64,000 nucleotides of DNA from Chloroflexota bacterium (GTDB taxonomy: Bacteria; Chloroflexota; Anaerolineae; Anaerolineales; UBA11579), in contig JABFGG010000013.1 of assembly GCA_013112575.1 (NCBI GenBank), positions 1 to 64,000 of the forward strand, given 5' to 3'. How positions within the stretch are numbered: the stretch's first letter is position 1; each line of letters begins with the position of its first letter. Made by a program: the position numbers and the translations under genes. Shown here in pieces: positions 1 through 6,970 of this stretch. A model generated the notes under the pieces. The model saw only the letters and a list, made by a program, of their open reading frames with translations, searched no databases and was not told where the DNA came from.

Positions 1-128
1 CAGGAGACAATGTGAACCTGGATGTGGAGTTGATCATGCCGGTGGCGATGGAGCAGGGCTCGAAGTTTGCCATCCGAGAAGGTGGCCTGACCGTGGGCGC
101 TGGCGTCATCACCGATATCCTGGACTAA
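1..128 (+). CDS. tuf: Elongation factor Tu, C-terminal end (5' part outside window)
   Basis: Only the last 41 codons are present, read from base 3 to the TAA at 126-128. The translation ([20 protein letters not shown]..., then [20 protein letters not shown]) is the end of EF-Tu domain III, including the near-invariant RFAIREGG-type strand, here [10 protein letters not shown]-Tu delivers aminoacyl-tRNA to the ribosome as a GTPase. Twenty bases later rpmG begins on the same strand. The order tuf-rpmG-trnW-secE-nusG is a common bacterial arrangement and supports the call. The copy number of tuf cannot be judged from this window. Confidence 0.95.
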   Translation, partial: GDNVNLDVELIMPVAMEQGSKFAIREGGLTVGAGVITDILD

Positions 129-148
129 TTAGTAAAGGTTTAGCCTAA

Positions 149-316
149 ATGGCAAGAAAGAAAGCAGTTCGTACGGTTATCACGCTTGAATGTGTGGAGT
201 GCCGCGAACGCAACTATACGACAGAAAAGAACCGCCGCAATGATACGGCCCGCATTGAGTTGAACAAATATTGCTCACGCTGCCGTACGCATAGGCTGCA
301 TCGCGAGACGAAATAG
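149..316 (+). CDS. rpmG: 50S ribosomal protein L33
   Basis: This 55-residue gene starts [20 protein letters not shown] and is the usual L33 length. It keeps four cysteines in two CxxC knuckles (CVEC near residue 15 and CSRC near residue 43), the zinc-binding form of L33. The ending, with [10 protein letters not shown], is typical of the family. The ATG at 149 lies 20 bases after the tuf stop. L33 binds 23S rRNA near the E site of the 50S subunit. A GC-rich hairpin follows directly, before the tRNA gene. Confidence 0.95.
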   Translation: MARKKAVRTVITLECVECRERNYTTEKNRRNDTARIELNKYCSRCRTHRLHRETK

Positions 317-327
317 TATCTGAGAGG

Positions 328-359
328 CACCGGCAGCCACAGGCGTTGTGCTGCCGGTG
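328..359 (+). terminator. GC-rich hairpin after rpmG
   Basis: CACCGGCAGC at 328-337 pairs perfectly with GCTGCCGGTG at 350-359 around a 12-base loop. It lies 12 bases after the rpmG stop. The T-run expected of a strong intrinsic terminator is missing (TCTGGT follows), so it may be a weak terminator or a processing or stability hairpin between rpmG and trnW. Confidence 0.55.
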
Positions 360-372
360 TGTCTGGTACAAT
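346..372 (+). promoter_or_regulatory. Candidate promoter for trnW-secE
   Basis: TACAAT at 367-372 is preceded by TGG, giving an extended -10 (TGGTACAAT). A possible -35 TTGTGC at 346-351 has a short 15-base spacer and lies inside the hairpin arm. Predicted start is near 379, about 20 bases before the tRNA. This is inference from motif match only. Confidence 0.4.
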
Positions 373-398
373 CGATTGAAAGGCCTTGCCTTTCACAC

Positions 399-471
399 AG
401 GCGAGTAGCTCAATTGGCAGAGCAACGGTCTCCAAAACCGTAGGTTGCGGGTTCGATTCCTGCCTCGCCTG
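399..471 (+). tRNA. trnW: tRNA-Trp (anticodon CCA)
   Basis: A full cloverleaf can be drawn. The acceptor AGGCGAG (399-405) pairs with CTCGCCT (464-470), with discriminator G471. The anticodon loop CTCCAAA carries CCA and reads UGG. The T arm contains GGTTCGATTCC. No CCA tail is encoded (GCC follows). The position just upstream of secE is the conserved place for trnW in many bacteria. Confidence 0.97.
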
Positions 472-480
472 CCTCAAGAT

Positions 481-506
481 AACGCCGCTGATTCAGGCGG
501 CGTTTT
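481..506 (+). terminator. Hairpin between trnW and secE
   Basis: AACGCCGC at 481-488 pairs with GCGGCGTT at 497-504 around an 8-base loop, followed by TT. It sits 9 bases after the tRNA and 32 bases before the secE start. It could be a partial terminator or the 3' processing boundary of the tRNA. The T-run is short. Confidence 0.5.
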
Positions 507-537
507 AGCCGTAAGTAAGCGGCAAAAAGGAGTACCT

Positions 538-759
538 GTGGCAAAACAACGAGTTGCCCGGAGACAACAGACTAAGAATCCGGTTGCGCGCTATTTTATT
601 GAAACGCGCGCCGAATTGCGCAAAGTGAACTGGCCTACACGTAAGGAAGCAATCAGCCTTACCCGCATCGTGCTCATTGTTATGTTTTTAATGGGTATGT
701 TCTTGTGGTTGCTGGACCTGGGCTTTTTCCAGATATTTGCTTGGTTATTGAGTTCGTAG
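538..759 (+). CDS. secE: Preprotein translocase subunit SecE
   Basis: The GTG at 538 is chosen because AAAAAGGAG lies 6-10 bases upstream. A longer reading frame would run back into the tRNA gene. The product has 73 residues: a basic N-terminus, the conserved amphipathic stretch TRAELRKVNWPTRKEAIS (residues ~27-44) and one membrane helix (~47-70). This is the short single-span SecE of most bacteria. SecE clamps SecY in the translocon. nusG follows after 36 bases, the usual secE-nusG pair. Confidence 0.93.
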   Translation: MAKQRVARRQQTKNPVARYFIETRAELRKVNWPTRKEAISLTRIVLIVMFLMGMFLWLLDLGFFQIFAWLLSS

Positions 760-795
760 CGTTTGTGTACTGCACAGACTTAAGAAGGTGTTGTA

Positions 796-2163
796 ATGGT
801 TATGTTTGAAGACGATCAAACAACAAATGATGATGCTGTGCCATCTGAAGAGGCGGCTGCCGAACAGCCGCAGTTTGACGCGTCTGCAGTGCAAGAAGAA
901 CCTCATCAAGACGAAGCTGTAGATGAAACACCGGGAGCACAAGAGCAACCGGAAGAACAGGCCCCTACGCTGGCTGACAGCGTCGAAGAAGTGGCTACCG
1001 AGCCTGTTGATGAAGTAGAAGAAGCAACAGAAGATATTGAAGAGGAAACTGAGTCAGAGCTTGCCTCCGATATAACCGAAGAAGCGGATGCGGTTGAGCC
1101 TGAAACAGATGAGGCAGTAGAAGCGGTAGTTGAGAACGAGACTCCTGTTGAGGAATCCTCAGCAGAAGAAATTGAAGAAGCTCCTATCGTCGAAGCATCC
1201 ATAGACTCGTCTGAAGAAACGGAAGATGTCGAGGCTGAAGAAGAGGCCCCTGTTGAAGAAACCGCCGAGGCCGCCTCGGTAGAACCATCAGAGTCCGAAG
1301 AAACGGATGATGTTGAAGTTGAAGAAGAAGCACCAATGGTGACAGAGGCTAGCTCCTTGATCGAAGAAGCCAGCGCTATGCCAACCGAAGTGCTTGATGA
1401 AAGTTTGATTGAAAGTGCCGAAGAGATTGGGGCACAACCACAGGCTGAGGCGATACCCTTTGCTGATGAATTGGCCAGCCTTTCTGAACAGGAAGCGGCC
1501 ATAGCCGGAGAATTGGCAGCAGAGTTTGCAGAAGAGAGCGCTAAAGTTCCAAGCCTTGATGAAGAGAGCGCTGAAGATACAGAGAGCGAAGAGGAGCCAG
1601 TCGGTGACGCTGTTGCCGTGGTTGGTGACGAAGATGAAGAAGGTCGCCACTGGTACGTAGTGCATTGTTATTCCGGCTATGAGAATAAAGTGCGCCACAA
1701 CCTTGAGCAGCGTATCGAATCGATGGGCATGAAAGACCTCATCTTTGATGTGGTCGTCCCCACCGAGGAAGAGATCGAAGTCAAAGACGGCAAACGCCGT
1801 TCTGTCGAACGCCGCGTATTCCCCGGCTACATTCTCGTTAATATGGCTCTTACCGAAGAATCCTGGTACGTCGTGCGTAACACCCCCGGTGTGACCAGCT
1901 TTGTGGGCATGGGCAATGATCCCATCCCGCTGCGTCCGGAAGAAGTATCGCAGATCATCAAGCGTATGGAAGCCGATGCTCCCCGCATCAAGGTGACCTT
2001 CCGCCAGGGTGAGCGCGTACGCATCGTAGACGGTCCCTTCAATGATTTCCGCGGCACAGTATCTGAGATCGATATGGAAAAGGCCAAAGTTCGCGTCATG
2101 GTGAACTTCTTTGGCCGTGAAACCCCTGTGGAACTGGATTTCTTACAGGTCGAAAAAGCCTAA
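796..2163 (+). CDS. nusG: Transcription factor NusG with long acidic N-terminal extension
   Basis: The product has 455 residues, while usual NusG has about 180. Residues 283-455 are a complete NusG: an NGN domain starting GRHWYVVHCYSGYENK with the FPGYILVNM strand, then a KOW domain containing VDGPFNDFRGTV and ending near the stop. Residues 1-282 are extremely rich in Glu, Ala, Val and Asp with no hydrophobic core, so probably disordered. They include an internal duplication (EETEDVEAEEEAPVEE and EETDDVEVEEEAPMVTE). NusG binds RNA polymerase and links it to Rho or the ribosome. The start ATG 796 has AGAAGG upstream; ATG 802 is an alternative. There is no internal stop or frameshift, and the frame is continuous into NGN. 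Confidence 0.95.
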   Translation: MVMFEDDQTTNDDAVPSEEAAAEQPQFDASAVQEEPHQDEAVDETPGAQEQPEEQAPTLADSVEEVATEPVDEVEEATEDIEEETESELASDITEEADAVEPETDEAVEAVVENETPVEESSAEEIEEAPIVEASIDSSEETEDVEAEEEAPVEETAEAASVEPSESEETDDVEVEEEAPMVTEASSLIEEASAMPTEVLDESLIESAEEIGAQPQAEAIPFADELASLSEQEAAIAGELAAEFAEESAKVPSLDEESAEDTESEEEPVGDAVAVVGDEDEEGRHWYVVHCYSGYENKVRHNLEQRIESMGMKDLIFDVVVPTEEEIEVKDGKRRSVERRVFPGYILVNMALTEESWYVVRNTPGVTSFVGMGNDPIPLRPEEVSQIIKRMEADAPRIKVTFRQGERVRIVDGPFNDFRGTVSEIDMEKAKVRVMVNFFGRETPVELDFLQVEKA

Positions 2164-2174
2164 TAGTTAATTTA

Positions 2175-2258
2175 GTGGGAGGGCGCACCACGCCCGCAAG
2201 CGTGTAATTGGCCTATGACCAATTACATAGCAATCGACAACTCTCGATTGCACACCAC
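2175..2258 (+). promoter_or_regulatory. Structured leader of rplK, probable L1-binding autoregulatory site (copy 1)
   Basis: The RNA starts GUGGGAGG (2175-2182) and ends CCAC (2255-2258), so GUGG and CCAC can close a multibranch structure. Inside are three hairpins: GGGCG/CGCCC, UAAUUGG/CCAAUUA and GCAAUCGA/UCGAUUGC. The GUGGGAGG and closing CCAC match the L1-stalk (helix 76) sequence of 23S rRNA. L1 represses the rplK-rplA operon by binding a leader in many bacteria. A near copy lies before rplA. The mimicry and role are inferred from sequence. Confidence 0.75.
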
Positions 2259-2271
2259 AATAGGAGAAAAA

Positions 2272-2697
2272 ATGGCAAAGAAAGTAAAAGCAATCGTAAA
2301 ACTCGAGTTGGATGCTGGCAGAGCCAGCCCAGCTCCCCCTGTCGGCCCGGCTCTGGCGAACCATGGTATTAACATCATGGCTTTCACCAAGGAATACAAT
2401 GCCCGCACGTCCAACCGCATGGGTGAGGTCATTCCGGCTGAGATCACGGTATTTCAGGATAGCTCCTTCACCTTTGTGTTGAAGAGCCCGCCTACGGCTG
2501 TCTTGCTCAAGAAGGCCGCTGGTGTCGAAGCTGGTTCTGGCGAACCTAACCGCGAAATGGTTGGCTCCGTTACACGTGACCAGGTGCGCGAGATCGCCGA
2601 CATCAAAATGAACGACCTCAACGCCAATGACATGGACGCAGCTATGCGCCAGATTGAAGGCACTGCCCGCAACATGGGTATCCGGGTCGAAGAATAA
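2272..2697 (+). CDS. rplK: 50S ribosomal protein L11
   Basis: The product has 141 residues, the normal L11 length, starting [18 protein letters not shown]. It has the family signature [22 protein letters not shown] near residues 20-42 and the C-terminal rRNA-binding domain ending [15 protein letters not shown] 2272 is chosen because TAGGAG lies 6 bases upstream. A longer frame would translate the structured leader. L11 forms the GTPase-associated centre with L10/L12 and 23S rRNA. Confidence 0.97.
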   Translation: MAKKVKAIVKLELDAGRASPAPPVGPALANHGINIMAFTKEYNARTSNRMGEVIPAEITVFQDSSFTFVLKSPPTAVLLKKAAGVEAGSGEPNREMVGSVTRDQVREIADIKMNDLNANDMDAAMRQIEGTARNMGIRVEE

Positions 2698-2726
2698 CCC
2701 CCTTAGTATCGAAGCACAGCAAATTC

Positions 2727-2809
2727 GTGGGAGGGCGACTCACGCCCGCAAGCGTGTAATTGGCGGTAGCCAATTACATTGCAGTCGGCATTTGCCGATT
2801 GCACACCAC
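2727..2809 (+). promoter_or_regulatory. Structured leader of rplA, probable L1-binding site (copy 2)
   Basis: This copies the rplK leader in sequence and shape: GUGGGAGG (2727-2734), CGCCCGCAAGCGUGUAAUUGGC, CCAAUUACAU, a GCAGUCGGC/GCCGAUUGC hairpin and closing CCAC (2806-2809). The loops and one hairpin differ, while pairing is kept (for example GCAAUCGA/UCGAUUGC becomes GCAGUCGGC/GCCGAUUGC), which suggests that the RNA structure is selected. It ends 13 bases before the rplA start and could let L1 control its own cistron separately from rplK. Confidence 0.75.
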
Positions 2810-2822
2810 ACAAGGAGACACA

Positions 2823-3542
2823 ATGTCTAAACGAGGAAAGAATTACAGAGCCGCCGCAGAGAAGGTAGACCGCGAGAAGCTCTATGAACCGGCCGAAGCC
2901 GTTGCCCTGGCCAAAGAAACAGCCTTCACGAAATTCGACGCCACTATTGAGGTGCACATGCGCCTCGGTGTAGACCCCCGTCACGCCGACCAGCAGGTAC
3001 GTGACGTGGTCATGTTGCCCCACGGCCTGGGCAAGACCATGCGCGTGGTGGTTTTTGCACAGGGCGATGCTGCCAAAGCAGCCCGCCATGCCGGCGCTGA
3101 CGTGGTGGCTGAAGACGAAGCTGATGTCAAAGAAGTTGAAAATGGCCCGATGGATTTTGACGTGGCTATTTCCACCCCCGAGATGATGGGCATGGTGGGT
3201 CGCCTGGGACGTGTTTTAGGTCCCCGTGGCTTGATGCCTAATCCGAAAGCCGGTACAGTGGTTAATGAAGGTAACATGGGTCAGGCTATTGAAGAAGCCA
3301 AAGCCGGACGCGTGGAATTCCGTCTCGACAAGACGGCCAACCTGCACGTCGCCATTGGCAAAGCCTCTTTTGATGAACAGCAATTGAATGAAAACCTGGC
3401 TGCCTTGATGGAAGCTGTTGTCAAAGCACGCCCGGCTGCTGCCAAAGGCGCTTACATCCGCCGCATGACCCTGGCCGCTACGATGGGCCCTGGCATCAAA
3501 GTGGATCCCAACCTGGCTCAAGCCATGGAAAATACGGATTGA
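2823..3542 (+). CDS. rplA: 50S ribosomal protein L1
   Basis: The product has 239 residues, starting [20 protein letters not shown], with the L1 signature [22 protein letters not shown] near residues 122-144 and a C-terminus with [22 protein letters not shown] 2823 has AAGGAG about 8 bases upstream; a longer frame would enter the leader RNA. L1 forms the mobile L1 stalk that guides deacylated tRNA out of the E site, and it is the classical translational repressor of the rplK-rplA mRNA. Confidence 0.97.
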   Translation: MSKRGKNYRAAAEKVDREKLYEPAEAVALAKETAFTKFDATIEVHMRLGVDPRHADQQVRDVVMLPHGLGKTMRVVVFAQGDAAKAARHAGADVVAEDEADVKEVENGPMDFDVAISTPEMMGMVGRLGRVLGPRGLMPNPKAGTVVNEGNMGQAIEEAKAGRVEFRLDKTANLHVAIGKASFDEQQLNENLAALMEAVVKARPAAAKGAYIRRMTLAATMGPGIKVDPNLAQAMENTD

Positions 3543-3566
3543 AAAATCCAGTAAATTAGGTACAAT
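3539..3566 (+). promoter_or_regulatory. Promoter for rplJ-rplL
   Basis: TTGAAA at 3539-3544 and TACAAT at 3561-3566 are separated by 16 bases. The -35 overlaps the rplA stop codon. Transcription from about 3573 would include the whole L10-type leader, giving rplJL its own promoter inside the cluster. Confidence 0.7.
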
Positions 3567-3594
3567 AGTGCGGTTCTAACAAGTAAATAGCACT

Positions 3595-3725
3595 TTATGT
3601 CTACAGCCAGAGACAGCAGGCGCTCAGCTACAGAGCTTAATCTCCTGCCGAGGCGATGTGAATTGAGTTTTTCTCGATGATTGCGTCCTTGCCTTCTGTC
3701 TAGCTGGCAAGGACGTTTTATTTTG
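3595..3725 (+). promoter_or_regulatory. L10-type ribosomal protein leader of rplJ-rplL
   Basis: The segment contains AGACAGCAGG (3611-3620) and, after a loop, CCTGCCGAGG (3645-3654), whose GCAGG/CCTGC arms pair. These are the hallmark sequences of the L10 leader RNA found upstream of rplJ in many bacteria, bound by L10 or the L10-L12 complex. A hairpin with a T-rich tail follows within the leader, consistent with control by attenuation. An Infernal search with the L10_leader model would settle it. Confidence 0.85.
3684..3725 (+). terminator. Attenuator-like terminator in the rplJ leader
   Basis: CGTCCTTGCC (3684-3693) pairs perfectly with GGCAAGGACG (3706-3715), followed by TTTTATTTT. This is a textbook intrinsic terminator 20 bases before the rplJ start, so part of the transcription probably stops here unless the leader refolds. 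It fits regulation of rplJL by L10 binding. Confidence 0.8.
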
Positions 3726-3745
3726 TGGAAAGGAGGTTATAACTC

Positions 3746-4297
3746 TTGGCACTTTCCAAAGAAAAGAAGCAAGAAATAGTATCCCAGTATGAAACTTGGT
3801 TTAAAGAAAGCCAGGCTATCGTGCTGACTCAATACACCGGCCTGAACATGGCCGAAGTGGATGAGCTGCGCGGCAAGATCCGTGAAGTGGGCGGTGAGTT
3901 CCACGTGATGAAGAATACGTTGGGCAAGATCGCCTTCAGCAATGCAGGCCTGGACGCCCCCGAAGAATACTTCGTGGATAGCTCGGCCCTTGGATTGGCT
4001 TTTGAAGACGCCCCTGGTGTTGCCAAAGCCATCGCAGACTTCGCTAAAACGCATGAAGTCGTGCAGATCAAAGGCGGTTTCCTGGATAACGAACACGTTA
4101 CCGCTGATGAGATCAAGGCCCTGGCCGAACTGCCGCCACTGCCTGTCGTGCGTGGTCAACTGCTGGCTACCATCATGTCGCCTGCCAGTTCATTGGCCCG
4201 TCTGCTTAACGAACCTGGCCGCCAGATGGCTCAGGTGCTCAAGGCCTACGCGGATAAAGGCGGGGCCGCTGAACCTGCTGCAGAAGCTGCAGCCTAA
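3746..4297 (+). CDS. rplJ: 50S ribosomal protein L10
   Basis: The product has 183 residues. The start codon is TTG at 3746, supported by AGGAGG at 3731-3736 and by the protein start MALSKEKKQEIVSQYETWFKE. The body matches L10 (TGLNMAEVDELRGKIRE, FHVMKNTLGKIAF) and the C-terminus is the helix that binds L7/L12 dimers. L10 anchors the L12 stalk on the 50S subunit. It lies downstream of an L10-type leader with an attenuator, and 45 bases before rplL. Confidence 0.96.
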   Translation: MALSKEKKQEIVSQYETWFKESQAIVLTQYTGLNMAEVDELRGKIREVGGEFHVMKNTLGKIAFSNAGLDAPEEYFVDSSALGLAFEDAPGVAKAIADFAKTHEVVQIKGGFLDNEHVTADEIKALAELPPLPVVRGQLLATIMSPASSLARLLNEPGRQMAQVLKAYADKGGAAEPAAEAAA

Positions 4298-4342
4298 TCA
4301 ACAACGAAATTATTTGCAACAAGCATAAGGAGTAGTACGAAA

Positions 4343-4720
4343 ATGGCTGATCTCGATAAATTAGTAGAAGAACTTGGCAAGCTTTCAGTAATTGAAGCTG
4401 CTGAGTTGGTTTCCAAACTGGAAGAAGAGTGGGGTGTCAGCGCTGCTGCCCCCGTGGCGATGGCCGCTGCGGCTGCCCCTGGTGCTGCCGCTGAGGCTGC
4501 AGAAGAAAAGACCGAGTTTGATGTGGTCATCAAGGATGCTGGCCCCAAGAAGATCGACGTAATTAAGGTCATCCGCCAGTTGACCAGCGTGGGTCTCAAA
4601 GAAGCCAAAGAAATGGCAGAGACCGCCGACACCAAGATCATGGAGCAGGTCGGTAAAGACGCTGCTGAAGATGCCAAATCCAAGCTTGAAGGTGCTGGCG
4701 CGGCTGTCGAACTTGCCTAA
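4343..4720 (+). CDS. rplL: 50S ribosomal protein L7/L12
   Basis: The product has 125 residues: an N-terminal dimerisation domain (to about residue 32), an Ala-rich hinge ([22 protein letters not shown]) and the globular C-terminal domain [21 protein letters not shown]...[10 protein letters not shown]. This is the canonical stalk protein that recruits translation GTPases. AAGGAG is about 10 bases upstream of the ATG. A strong terminator follows 16 bases after the stop, and rpoB is not downstream. Confidence 0.97.
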   Translation: MADLDKLVEELGKLSVIEAAELVSKLEEEWGVSAAAPVAMAAAAAPGAAAEAAEEKTEFDVVIKDAGPKKIDVIKVIRQLTSVGLKEAKEMAETADTKIMEQVGKDAAEDAKSKLEGAGAAVELA

Positions 4721-4734
4721 TTATTTGCAAAAAT

Positions 4735-4770
4735 AGCAAAAAAGCCACCTTTTAAAGGTGGCTTTTTTGT
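4735..4770 (+). terminator. Intrinsic terminator after rplL
   Basis: AAAAAAGCCACCTTT pairs with AAAGGTGGCTTTTTT around a tiny loop and is followed by GTTTT. It is a strong rho-independent terminator that closes the ribosomal protein cluster. Confidence 0.92.
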
Positions 4771-4867
4771 TTTAAGCGAATTAAGACTTTCCTCATTCCT
4801 TGTTTTTAATCTTGTGGTATAGTGGATTTATTCCATTTTTTGCACACTTATTCAGTAGGAAAATAGC

Positions 4868-5545
4868 ATGAGTGCACGCATATTGATCATTGAAGACGAC
4901 GAAGCCATCCTTACTTTCCTGCGCCGCGGCCTGACCTATGATGGCTACGAAGTGGATACGGCTACCGATGGACAGACCGGCCTGGTGCTGGCCCGCGATA
5001 CTCCTCCCGACCTGGTTGTATTGGATTGGATGTTGCCTGGCCTGGATGGACTGGAAGTTTGCCGCCGTTTGCGCTCGGGTGGGGCCACGCCGATTTTGAT
5101 GCTGACCGCCCGTGATACGGTCAACGACCGTGTCCAGGGCTTGGATGCAGGCGCCGATGATTACATGGTCAAGCCCTTTAACCTGGATGAATTGCTTGCA
5201 CGCATCCGTGCTTTACTGCGCCGCACCAAACCAGCCCGCCCCAAAATCTACGAGTTCAGTGACCTTGTGCTGGATACGGGCACACGTCAGGCTACTCGCA
5301 ATGAACGCACCATCGACTTGACGGCCAAAGAGTATGAATTGTTGGAATTGTTCATGCGCCACCCGCGTCAGGTGATGACGCGCGAAATGATCTATGATGA
5401 TGTGTGGGGCTACGACTTTGGTGGTGAGAGCAACATCATTGAAGTTTATGTGCGTTACCTGCGTCAGAAATTAGAAGAAGGGGAAGAAAACCGCCTGATC
5501 CATACCGTCCGCGGCATGGGTTACGTGTTGCGCGAAACCGAATAA
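4868..5545 (+). CDS. OmpR/PhoB-family response regulator
   Basis: The product has 225 residues. The receiver domain covers residues 3-115, with acidic pocket E9-D10-D11, phospho-acceptor D53 (VVLDWMLPG), T80 and K102 (VKPF). The winged-helix DNA-binding domain (residues ~128-223) contains [16 protein letters not shown] and ends [10 protein letters not shown]. It is a transcription factor activated by the histidine kinase that starts on the base after its stop (TAAATG). The target genes are unknown. The neighbouring convergent transglycosylase suggests, but does not show, a cell-envelope role. Confidence 0.93.
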   Translation: MSARILIIEDDEAILTFLRRGLTYDGYEVDTATDGQTGLVLARDTPPDLVVLDWMLPGLDGLEVCRRLRSGGATPILMLTARDTVNDRVQGLDAGADDYMVKPFNLDELLARIRALLRRTKPARPKIYEFSDLVLDTGTRQATRNERTIDLTAKEYELLELFMRHPRQVMTREMIYDDVWGYDFGGESNIIEVYVRYLRQKLEEGEENRLIHTVRGMGYVLRETE

Positions 5546-6970
5546 ATGTCCTTACGAGTCCGCCTGACCCTCTTCTACACCTCCGTGCTCGGGGGTGTTT
5601 TGATCCTTTTTGGGGTTGCCGTTTATGCTTTAGTATCCGTGGTGTTCATCCGTCAGGTGGATGAGACCCTCGACCGCACGGTCGTGGATATCCTTTCTCT
5701 CGCGCGCGTGGACGATGAGGGGCGTTTTGGTTTGATCAACCGCCTTTCCTACAATCCTAGTGTGGTCATCCAGATCTGGACGACAGAGGGCGAGATGGCT
5801 GATGGCACGATGCTGGAAATGGAACTGCCCCTTGATCCCGATAACGTTTACACAGATGAGCGTATATCAAGTGATGTCCAGGAGGAATCCACGCGCATGC
5901 GGGTGCTCAGTTTGCCGCTTGAACTCCAAGGCGGGGAACGTTTTGGCACCATTCAGGCAGGCATCGATCTGGAAGTTGTCGATGGCGTGCGTTCGGATAT
6001 GCTCCGCTCCCTTGCTGTCATGAGCGTCGGCGCTTTGTCCATCACCGCCTTAGCGGGCTGGCTAACTACTAAGCGCGCTCTTGAACCCTTGACGACCGTT
6101 ACGCGTACCGCCACGCGTATTACCCGGGCCGATGACCTATCTCGACGTATACCCATGGAAACTGTGGCCCATGATGAAGTGGGTCAATTGATCACAGCTT
6201 TTAATGAAACCTTGAGCCGCCTGGAAGAACTATTTCACACGCAGCGGCGGTTCATGACCGATGTCAGTCATGAGTTGCGTACACCATTGACCGCCATTAA
6301 GGGAAACATCGATCTCATCCGCCGCATGGATGAAATCGATGATGAGAGCATCAGCAACATTGAGGTTGAAGCAGACCGTTTGACTCGCCTTGTAGGTGAT
6401 CTGTTGCTCCTGGCTCAGGCCGAGTCGGGCAATATGCCCATGCATTTTCGGCTGACAGAGTTGGATACTGTCTTCTTAGAGACTTACCAACAGGCGCGTG
6501 TCCTGGCAAAGGATCGCATGGATGTCGTTATTGGTGAGATTGATCAGGTGCTGCTCTGTGGGGATGGTGATCGTTTGAAACAAGTCATGATCAACCTGGT
6601 CGGCAATGCCATCACCTATACGCCTCTCGGCGGTGAGGTTGTCGTATCGCTGCGTAAGCGCAAAGACTGGGCCAACTTCATTGTTTCAGATACGGGCCCC
6701 GGCATTGCCGACGAGGACCTGCCTCACATTTTTGAGCGCTTCTATCGTGGCGAAAAATCTCGCCAGCGTACGAAAGGCAGCAAAGGGTACGGTCTGGGCC
6801 TGTCGATTGCTTATTGGATCGTTAAGGGTCACGGGGGGCGTATTGAGGTTGATTCCCGCCTGGGCGAAGGCACTACGTTTAACGTCTGGTTGCCGCTCAC
6901 AGACGGGGATTGTACTTCCCAAAATGGCTCTTCTGAAACTGAAGCTCAACCAGAAGCTGTTCAAGCTTAG
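5546..6970 (+). CDS. Membrane sensor histidine kinase
   Basis: The product has 474 residues. It has an N-terminal membrane helix (~8-32), an extracytoplasmic sensor region (~35-150), a second helix (~152-172), then HAMP, a HisKA domain with H242 in DVSHELRTPLTAIKGN, and HATPase_c with N-box QVMINLVGNAITY, G1 DTGPGIAD and G2 GYGLGLSIA. It autophosphorylates and passes phosphate to the adjacent response regulator, with which it is translationally coupled (no gap). Its stop overlaps the stop of the convergent transglycosylase gene by 4 bases. Confidence 0.93.
   Translation: MSLRVRLTLFYTSVLGGVLILFGVAVYALVSVVFIRQVDETLDRTVVDILSLARVDDEGRFGLINRLSYNPSVVIQIWTTEGEMADGTMLEMELPLDPDNVYTDERISSDVQEESTRMRVLSLPLELQGGERFGTIQAGIDLEVVDGVRSDMLRSLAVMSVGALSITALAGWLTTKRALEPLTTVTRTATRITRADDLSRRIPMETVAHDEVGQLITAFNETLSRLEELFHTQRRFMTDVSHELRTPLTAIKGNIDLIRRMDEIDDESISNIEVEADRLTRLVGDLLLLAQAESGNMPMHFRLTELDTVFLETYQQARVLAKDRMDVVIGEIDQVLLCGDGDRLKQVMINLVGNAITYTPLGGEVVVSLRKRKDWANFIVSDTGPGIADEDLPHIFERFYRGEKSRQRTKGSKGYGLGLSIAYWIVKGHGGRIEVDSRLGEGTTFNVWLPLTDGDCTSQNGSSETEAQPEAVQA

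Noticed and set aside
906-1502. 198-codon minus-strand frame inside nusG, rich in Ser and Ala
   Set aside because: It is the antisense shadow of the GAA/GAG-rich nusG extension; no ribosome-binding site and no protein-like pattern.
2215-2271. N-terminal extension of L11 and a similar one of L1 (2760-2822)
   Set aside because: They translate the structured leaders; proper Shine-Dalgarno sites and family starts are at 2272 and 2823.
4800-4823. TTGTTT ... TATAGT as promoter of the first response regulator
   Set aside because: The spacer is only 12 bases; TATAGT alone is plausible but no -35 with correct spacing is seen.
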